A DNA stretch of 11,222 bases, from positions 1 to 11,222 of the forward strand of contig JAMCQK010000091.1 in the NCBI GenBank assembly GCA_023382135.1. The letters run 5' to 3'. Positions within the stretch are counted from its first letter, which is position 1, and each line of letters begins with the position of its first letter. The notes beneath the pieces were generated by a model, which saw only the letters and a program-made list of their open reading frames with translations, had not been told where the DNA came from and ran no database searches. The DNA is from Deinococcus sp. GTDB taxonomy: Bacteria; Deinococcota; Deinococci; Deinococcales; Thermaceae. Positions 6,796-11,222 of the stretch are shown here, piece after piece. The translations under genes were made by a program, and so were the position numbers.

Positions 6796-6841
6796 ACAAA
6801 TGTTCGTCTATCTCGAGTGGGTTAGGCTAAAAGACATTTGT
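6796..6841 (+). promoter_or_regulatory. Inverted repeat spanning a candidate glgC promoter
   Basis: ACAAATGT (6796-6803) and its exact inverse ACATTTGT (6834-6841) flank 30 bases. These contain a weak promoter-like pair, TTCGTC (6804-6809) and CTAAAA (6828-6833), 18 bases apart. Such an arrangement could be a pair of operator half-sites or the base of an RNA hairpin in the glgC leader. The ribosome site AAGGAGGG (6871-6878) and ATG at 6884 follow. The promoter boxes are poor matches, so only the repeat itself is certain. Confidence 0.35.
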
Positions 6842-6883
6842 TCGCAAAAGCCAGCTCCTGCGGTACCGTAAAGGAGGGCTAAG

Positions 6884-8137
6884 ATGCCAGGCAAGCTGCG
6901 GGTTCTGTCTATGGTTCTTGCCGGCGGGCAAGGCTCGCGCCTGTTCCCGCTCACCGCCAAACGGGCCAAGCCAGCGGTACCTTTTGGTTCCAAGTACCGG
7001 ATCGTGGACTTTGTGCTCAACAACCTGATGAACTCGGGGCTTTACGCCATCTACGTGCTCACGCAGTTCAAGGCCCAGTCCCTCACCGAACACATCCAGC
7101 GCTCGTGGAGGTTTGGCACCTTTCTCGAGGACACCTTCATTCTCTTGGTTCCGGCGCAGATGTACCGTTACGAGGAGCTAGGCTCCGCCTGGTACCGGGG
7201 TACCGCCGACGCTATCTATCAAAACCTTCACCTGGTGGCGAACCACCACCCCGAAGCGGTGGCTATTTTGGGCGGCGACCATATTTTCAAGATGAACGTG
7301 GCCCACATGGCGGACTACCACATGGACACCCGGGCCGACATCACTATTGCCGCCTACCCGGTGCCCCTGGCGGAGGCGGGAAGGTTTGGCATCTTACAGG
7401 TGGACGCCAACTGGCGTTTAGCTGGGTTCCAGGAGAAGCCGAAAGATCCCAGGCCCATTCCCGGCAGGCCGGATACCGCGCTAGTCTCGATGGGCAACTA
7501 CATCTTTGGTACCGCGGCACTGGTGGAACTTTTGGAGCACGACGCCAAGGCGCCGGACTCGTCCCACGATTTCGGCAAGGACATCATTCCCCGTGCCCTT
7601 AAAGAGGGTTACCGGGTACAGATTTACGACTTCCAGCAAAACCCCATCCCTGGCCAAAACGGCCCCAACAACTACTGGCGAGATGTGGGCACCCTGGACG
7701 CATATTTCGAGGCCTCGATGGACCTGGTTGATATCGTTCCCGAGTTCGATATTTTCAACCCGCACTGGCCGCTTAGGAGCGTGGACTTGTTGAGTCCGCC
7801 CGCCAAGTTTGTGCACGAGGCGGGCGAGCGCAAGGGCCAGGCTTTCAACAGCATCCTTGCGGGCGGAACCATTGTCTCGGGTGGAACCGTCAGGGAGTCG
7901 GTTCTTTCGCGTAATGTGCGGGTGAACTCCTACGCGCTGGTGGAGCGCTCGGTACTGTTTGATGACGTGCAGGTTGGCCGCTACGCCAAGCTGAGAAATG
8001 TCATCGTGGATAAAAACGTGGACATCCCGCCAAAGGTGGAGATTGGCTACGACCTCGAGGCCGATAGGTCGCGAGGCTTTACCATCACCGCCTCGGGCGT
8101 GGTGGTGGTGCCCAAGAGCTACCGCTTCACCGGCTGA
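6884..8137 (+). CDS. glgC: Glucose-1-phosphate adenylyltransferase (ADP-glucose pyrophosphorylase)
   Basis: This enzyme converts glucose-1-phosphate and ATP to ADP-glucose and pyrophosphate, the committed step of bacterial glycogen synthesis, in the cytoplasm. The 417-residue protein has the nucleotidyltransferase signature AGGQGSRLFPLT (13-24) with KRAKPAVPFG just after, WYRGTADA (103-110) and GGDH (130-133). It also shows FQEKP (182-186, sugar-phosphate binding), DFGKDIIP (229-236) and YWRDVGT (264-270). Residues from about 320 form the left-handed beta-helix region typical of allosteric GlgC, ending VVVVPKSYRF. Length and motifs are normal. The ATG follows AAGGAGGG by five bases, a strong site. 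It heads the cluster with the SagB-type nitroreductase and glgA, so its product feeds the glycogen synthase encoded two genes downstream. Confidence 0.98.
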   Translation: MPGKLRVLSMVLAGGQGSRLFPLTAKRAKPAVPFGSKYRIVDFVLNNLMNSGLYAIYVLTQFKAQSLTEHIQRSWRFGTFLEDTFILLVPAQMYRYEELGSAWYRGTADAIYQNLHLVANHHPEAVAILGGDHIFKMNVAHMADYHMDTRADITIAAYPVPLAEAGRFGILQVDANWRLAGFQEKPKDPRPIPGRPDTALVSMGNYIFGTAALVELLEHDAKAPDSSHDFGKDIIPRALKEGYRVQIYDFQQNPIPGQNGPNNYWRDVGTLDAYFEASMDLVDIVPEFDIFNPHWPLRSVDLLSPPAKFVHEAGERKGQAFNSILAGGTIVSGGTVRESVLSRNVRVNSYALVERSVLFDDVQVGRYAKLRNVIVDKNVDIPPKVEIGYDLEADRSRGFTITASGVVVVPKSYRFTG

Positions 8138-8229
8138 ATTTCCTGGTCGGGGTCTTTCGCCGGGCGGCTTCTTTTCTCGATGGAGTACAATCGGGTGCGT
8201 TTTCACCTTAGCGAGCAAGGCTCTAAGCC

Positions 8230-8919
8230 ATGGACAAGCACCCCGGCAAGCTTTTCTACCAGTTAACCCGGCTGTTTCCCGGTGACGACCTTCCAGGAAG
8301 GCGCGCTCCCGCCGCCAAGGTCTACGCCGATCCGCTGGAGTCGCTGGACCTGCCTTCGCCCACCCGCGAAGGCGGCGCTCCCATCTGGCGCGTGCTTCCC
8401 AGGGTGACCCCGGTTCTTCCGCGCATTGGCGCAACCATCACCCAGGCCGAGCTCTCGCAAACGCTCTCGCCTTTGGCGGTGCGCCGCGGGGGCCGGGGAT
8501 ACCCATCGGCGGGCGGGGCGTACCCCCTCGAGGTCTACGTGGGGGTGCAAAATTTACAAGACGCGTTTCGCGGCATCTACCACTACGCCGCCAAGCAACA
8601 CCAGCTTGAACAGCTGAAGGCCCGCTTCGACGTGAAGGCCTGGCAAGAGGCGCTGATGGGCCTCGAGGCCGTGGAGCACGCGGCGGCTGTGGTAGTCTTT
8701 ACCGCGCTTCCCGAGCGCTCCGAAGCCCCTTTTGGCCTTCGCGGTTATCGCTATGCGCTGCTCGAGGCCGGCTACGCGGTGGGCGGCGTGATGGTAGCGG
8801 CCACCGCGCTCGGCCTGCAAGTTTATCCGGCGGAGACTTTTTACGATGACCATGTCAGAAAACTACTGGCGCTGCCCGAGGCGGAGTACCCGGTGGTGGC
8901 GCTGCTTCTGGGCCGGTAG
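8230..8919 (+). CDS. SagB-type nitroreductase family flavoprotein
   Basis: The 229-residue protein has the nitroreductase (FMN-dependent oxidoreductase) fold and most resembles SagB/ThcOx-type dehydrogenases. Motifs are YPSAGGAYPLEVYV (91-104), GIYHYAAKQHQLEQL (115-129) and RGYRYALLEAGYAVGGVMVAATALGL (171-196, shown here in part). Family members commonly carry an RRSxR phosphate-binding stretch before the first helix; here that region reads LPRVTPVLPR and does not match well. Flavin binding may therefore be altered. In the SagB setting the enzyme oxidises azolines in peptide natural products, but no YcaO/cyclodehydratase or precursor gene is nearby, so that role is unsupported. It sits between glgC (92-bp gap) and glgA (99-bp gap). 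The ribosome site is weak (GCAAGG, nine bases before the ATG). TACAAT at 8186-8191 may be a -10 box, with no clear -35. Confidence 0.85.
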   Translation: MDKHPGKLFYQLTRLFPGDDLPGRRAPAAKVYADPLESLDLPSPTREGGAPIWRVLPRVTPVLPRIGATITQAELSQTLSPLAVRRGGRGYPSAGGAYPLEVYVGVQNLQDAFRGIYHYAAKQHQLEQLKARFDVKAWQEALMGLEAVEHAAAVVVFTALPERSEAPFGLRGYRYALLEAGYAVGGVMVAATALGLQVYPAETFYDDHVRKLLALPEAEYPVVALLLGR

Positions 8920-8968
8920 AACTTTCCCCCTGATCGCTCTGGCAGATTCACCAACCACGCACCTAAGT

Positions 8969-8996
8969 TTGATATCGGCCAGATATCCGGTAATCC
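8969..8996 (+). promoter_or_regulatory. Candidate glgA promoter with GATATC dyad
   Basis: TTGATA (8969-8974) and TAATCC (8991-8996), 16 bases apart, are the best promoter-like pair in the 99-bp gap before glgA. The spacer and -35 overlap two GATATC palindromes (8971-8976 and 8982-8987) five bases apart, which together form a dyad that could be an operator. All of this is by eye and the boxes are imperfect. Confidence 0.3.
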
Positions 8997-9018
8997 AGCA
9001 AACCCATAAACTGATAAG

Positions 9019-10407
9019 GTGCGAGTTGCCTTTATAGCTGCCGAAGCCTTTCCGCTCGCCAAAGTGGGTGGGCTTGCGGACGTGGTGGGAAGCCTGCCGC
9101 TGGCGCTGACAAAGCTGGGCCTCGAGGCCGAGATCTACCTGCCCTGGTACCAGGGTATCGAGGCGAAACACATAGGGGATATCGAATATCTTTTCGCAGG
9201 GCAGCCTGAAGCCGGGGCATTGGGCGAGGCCTGGCACCGCGGGGTGCGGGTGGTGCTCCTTGGCCACCCGGACTTCCAGCGCGAACGCCTGTACGGGTAT
9301 CCCGATGACGTGGCGCGCTTCATGCGTTTTTCCTGTATGGCCTACCAGGCCGCAAGCGGCGCCGGCATCCTGCACGCGCACGACTGGCACGCTGGCCTGG
9401 TGCCGGTGCTGGCGCACGCGGCTGGCGGGCGGCAGAAAACCGTCTTCACCATTCACAACCTGGCCTACCAAGGCAGGTGGAACCCTGGCGAATTCCTTGC
9501 CTGGAGCGGCCTTCCCGCGCACTACCTTCAGTTGGAAGGCCTCGAGTACCGGGGCGACGCCAGCCTGATGAAAGGCGGCATCGTTTACGCGCACCGGGTG
9601 ACCACGGTATCGCCCAGCTACGCCCGGGAAATACTCACCCCGGAGTTCGGCGAAGGCCTCGAGGGCCTGCTGCAGAAGCACCAGCACAAGCTTCGTGGCA
9701 TCTTGAACGGAATTGACACCAGCTACTGGGACCCATCCACCGATCCACACCTCCCCTCGCGCTACAGCGCAAATGATCTTTCCGGAAAAACCGCCTGCCG
9801 GGCCGCCCTTAGAACCGAAACCGGTTTCAACCAAGAGGGAGTTGTGCTCGGGGTGGTCTCGCGCCTGGTGGAGCAGAAAGGGATGGACCAGGTTCTGGAA
9901 ATCCTGCCCCCGCTCCTGCGGCTAGGCTGCAAACTGGTGGTGCTTGGCAGCGGAGAGCCCGCGCTGGAAGATTCGTTTCGGCTTGCCGGTGAAAAGTATC
10001 AAGGCCAGGTGTTCTTCCGTTCTGGCCACAACGAAGCACTGGCCCACCGCATCTACGCGGGCGCGGACGCACTGCTGATACCTCCCGCTTTTGAACCCTG
10101 CGGCCTCACGCAGATGATTGCTATGCGCTACGGCACCCCACCCATTGCCCGCGCGGTGGGTGGGCTCAAGGACACCATTCGTGACGGTGTCACCGGGGTA
10201 CTTTATTCAGGAGGCCAGAGCGCCAACCTGCTTGCCGCTATCGAAAGATTTTTGCGCCTGGACCAGCAGGCTATGCGCCTTGCGGGCATGAGGGAGAACT
10301 TTTCCTGGGAATATCCGGCCTTGGAGTATGCGGCGGTATATGGTGAACTAAGTACCTCCAGGGTGGGTCTGACCGAAGAGCCAAACTCACCCGGCCAGAG
10401 GGAGTAA
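9019..10407 (+). CDS. glgA: Glycogen synthase (ADP-glucose type, GT5)
   Basis: This enzyme transfers glucose from ADP-glucose to the non-reducing end of a growing alpha-1,4-glucan, in the cytoplasm. The 462-residue protein carries the GT5 hallmark KVGGLADVVGSLP (15-27) and HAHDWHAGLVP (119-129). It also has TIHNLAYQG (144-152), LNGID (229-233), SRLVEQKGMD (281-290) and the catalytic FEPCGLTQMIAMRYGTPPIAR (358-378, shown here in part). The start is GTG at 9019, the only site that gives the family N-terminus MRVAFIAAEAFPLAK. No separate ribosome site is visible, only AAGG running into the GTG. The family usually ends soon after SWE..A..Y..LY; here that is SWEYPALEYAAVYGE. The next 19 residues, Leu444 to Glu462, lie in MITE copy B, so the tail is probably an acquired extension. 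Core motifs are intact and the enzyme should be active. Confidence 0.98.
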   Translation: MRVAFIAAEAFPLAKVGGLADVVGSLPLALTKLGLEAEIYLPWYQGIEAKHIGDIEYLFAGQPEAGALGEAWHRGVRVVLLGHPDFQRERLYGYPDDVARFMRFSCMAYQAASGAGILHAHDWHAGLVPVLAHAAGGRQKTVFTIHNLAYQGRWNPGEFLAWSGLPAHYLQLEGLEYRGDASLMKGGIVYAHRVTTVSPSYAREILTPEFGEGLEGLLQKHQHKLRGILNGIDTSYWDPSTDPHLPSRYSANDLSGKTACRAALRTETGFNQEGVVLGVVSRLVEQKGMDQVLEILPPLLRLGCKLVVLGSGEPALEDSFRLAGEKYQGQVFFRSGHNEALAHRIYAGADALLIPPAFEPCGLTQMIAMRYGTPPIARAVGGLKDTIRDGVTGVLYSGGQSANLLAAIERFLRLDQQAMRLAGMRENFSWEYPALEYAAVYGELSTSRVGLTEEPNSPGQRE

Positions 10408-10463
10408 GGAACACAGTGTGGCTTTTCAAGCCTTTCGACAAACTTAGACTGGAGATACTCTTA
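10349..10463 (-). mobile_element. MITE-like element, copy B, overlapping the glgA 3' end
   Basis: This is the second copy of the element seen at 2337-2451, in the opposite orientation. Its ends are TAAGTACCTCCA (10349-10360) and TGGAGATACTCTTA (10450-10463), inverted copies of each other apart from a two-base insertion. TA lies at both outer edges and the length matches copy A. The hairpin part (10361-10390) has diverged strongly, while the rest is about 89% alike. It covers the last 19 codons and stop of glgA and ends 11 bases before the TPR gene start. It contains no open reading frame of its own. Confidence 0.75.
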
Positions 10464-10474
10464 GCGGGGTAGAC

Positions 10475-11170
10475 ATGGTGAACGAGCTGATCAAGCAAGG
10501 AAAGTATGGCGAGGCCCGGGCGCGTATGTTGGCGGGCGCAGCTGGCGACCTCGAGGGCCTCGAGGCCCTGCTTTCCTTGCGCGAACGTCTCCGGTCGAAG
10601 GACTACACCCGGGCGGAAGCGCTGGTAAAAGACTGCCGAGAGACTTTGTCTCCTTATCTGGACCCAGCCCTTGCGCTTGGAGCGGTGAAAGCTTTTTCTT
10701 CCGGCGAGCTGGCGCTTGAACCGTACCTTGAAGACCCGCACCTGGGTGCCGAGGCCTGGTGTGCCCTGGGCTTGCGCCACATTCAAGCGGGAGAGCCCGC
10801 CAAGGCCCAAGAAGCGTTTGAGCACAGCCGCGCCGCCGACCCTGGGCATTACCGCGCCACCACCAATCTGGGCAACTTATATCTTGAATCGGGGAATATT
10901 GAACAGGCCGTGTCGCTCTACCAAGAGGCGCTTAAAGTAAATCCGGACTTTGCCCTGGCCCATCACAACCTGGCGGTGGCCTACCGAAAGCAGGGAAAAC
11001 TGGACCTGTCGGTATCCCACCTGAAAAAAGGCCAGCGCCTGCTGATGCGCCCCGGCGCGCGGACCTCTTCTGTGGGACGCAACTACCCCGCACCTATGGG
11101 AAGATTCGGCGGGCGCTTCTGGCTTTTTGTGGTGCTAGCGGTGGCGGCTTATTTTATCCTGAGGCGCTAA
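10475..11170 (+). CDS. TPR-repeat protein with C-terminal membrane anchor
   Basis: The 231-residue protein has tetratricopeptide repeats, which mediate protein-protein contacts. The clearest units are at about 92-125 (AWCALGLRHIQAGEPAKAQEAF), 126-159 (ATTNLGNLYLESGNIEQAVSLYQEAL) and a weaker one at 160-190 (each quoted region shown in part). Residues 1-60 look helical and may hold degenerate repeats. A single hydrophobic helix, FWLFVVLAVAAYFIL (215-229), ends the chain. It should sit in the membrane with the TPR domain in the cytoplasm, as a tail-anchored protein. The ATG at 10475 has GGGGT upstream and lies 67 bp after the glgA stop, just past MITE copy B. It may be cotranscribed with glgA, and a scaffold role for glycogen enzymes is possible but only inferred. 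There is no close family I can name. Confidence 0.85.
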   Translation: MVNELIKQGKYGEARARMLAGAAGDLEGLEALLSLRERLRSKDYTRAEALVKDCRETLSPYLDPALALGAVKAFSSGELALEPYLEDPHLGAEAWCALGLRHIQAGEPAKAQEAFEHSRAADPGHYRATTNLGNLYLESGNIEQAVSLYQEALKVNPDFALAHHNLAVAYRKQGKLDLSVSHLKKGQRLLMRPGARTSSVGRNYPAPMGRFGGRFWLFVVLAVAAYFILRR

Positions 11171-11175
11171 TACAA

Positions 11176-11208
11176 ACTCCGGGAGGCCGAACCCCGACCG
11201 AAGGGAGT
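11176..11208. repeat. Short inverted repeat after the TPR gene, related to the 5747-5763 motif
   Basis: ACTCC (11176-11180) pairs with GGAGT (11204-11208), and the segment contains ACCCCGACCGAAGGGAG. This matches the bulged strand at 5747-5763 at 16 of 17 positions. It begins six bases after the TPR stop and could be a terminator or part of a longer repeat cut off by the window end. A run of five A follows at 11210, which on the minus strand would be a T-run before the hairpin rather than after it, so it gives no terminator support there. Confidence 0.35.
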
Positions 11209-11222
11209 AGAAAAACATATAA

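Noticed and set aside
8138..8185. Possible intrinsic terminator after glgC (GCCGGGCGGC then TTCTTTTC)
   Set aside because: The stem is only about three base pairs and the T-run is interrupted, so termination is not supported.
7481..8434. A 317-codon minus-strand frame across the glgC end and nitroreductase start
   Set aside because: It is antisense to two well-supported genes, and its composition looks like a frame shadow.
8230..8919. Azole-forming peptide cluster (SagB with SagC/SagD partners)
   Set aside because: No YcaO, cyclodehydratase, precursor peptide or export gene is present in the window.
8863..9834. A 323-codon minus-strand frame across glgA
   Set aside because: Antisense to glgA with no motifs.
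1..11222. CRISPR array, tRNA, rRNA or prophage
   Set aside because: I saw no regularly spaced repeats, no tRNA-like cloverleaf and no phage or integrase protein.

Overview
The window looks like chromosomal DNA of a Thermaceae bacterium, most likely Meiothermus or a close relative. The grounds are a moderately high GC content (about 60% by eye), Thermus-like GlgC and GlgA proteins, compact genes with strong GGAGG-type ribosome sites, and a striking excess of the palindrome CCTCGAGG. This is an assignment from memory and pattern, not from a search. There is no rRNA, tRNA, CRISPR array, transposase or phage gene.

Left part (1-3230). A perfect 32-bp palindrome and a REP-like sequence lie downstream of a minus-strand aldo/keto reductase of the Kv-beta type. 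Divergent from it is a plus-strand protein of the DUF2268 (YjaZ-like) predicted zinc protease family whose HExxH-type site appears to have been lost. Its stop codon sits on the edge of a roughly 115-bp element with terminal inverted repeats (MITE-like). Beyond this lies a minus-strand pair: a half-size AbrB-type membrane protein followed 9 nt later by a small CDGSH iron-sulfur protein.

Middle part (3309-6759). A well-formed promoter and ribosome site drive a membrane-anchored penicillin-amidase-family Ntn hydrolase. A gap with a composite stem-loop follows, then a secreted dienelactone-hydrolase-type alpha/beta hydrolase. Both products probably act outside the cytoplasm.

Right part (6796-11222). 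This is a glycogen synthesis cluster: glgC (ADP-glucose pyrophosphorylase), a SagB-type nitroreductase, glgA (glycogen synthase, GTG start) and a C-terminally membrane-anchored TPR protein, all on the plus strand. GlgC makes ADP-glucose and GlgA polymerises it. The roles of the nitroreductase and the TPR protein here are unknown. A second copy of the MITE-like element, in the opposite orientation to the first, overlaps the end of glgA and appears to encode its last 19 residues.

I see no obvious new multi-gene defence or biosynthetic system. The most interesting points are the MITE pair that rewrites gene ends, the inactivated DUF2268 protein, the HIP1-like CCTCGAGG motif that is always read as Leu-Glu, and the flavin enzyme inside the glycogen cluster.
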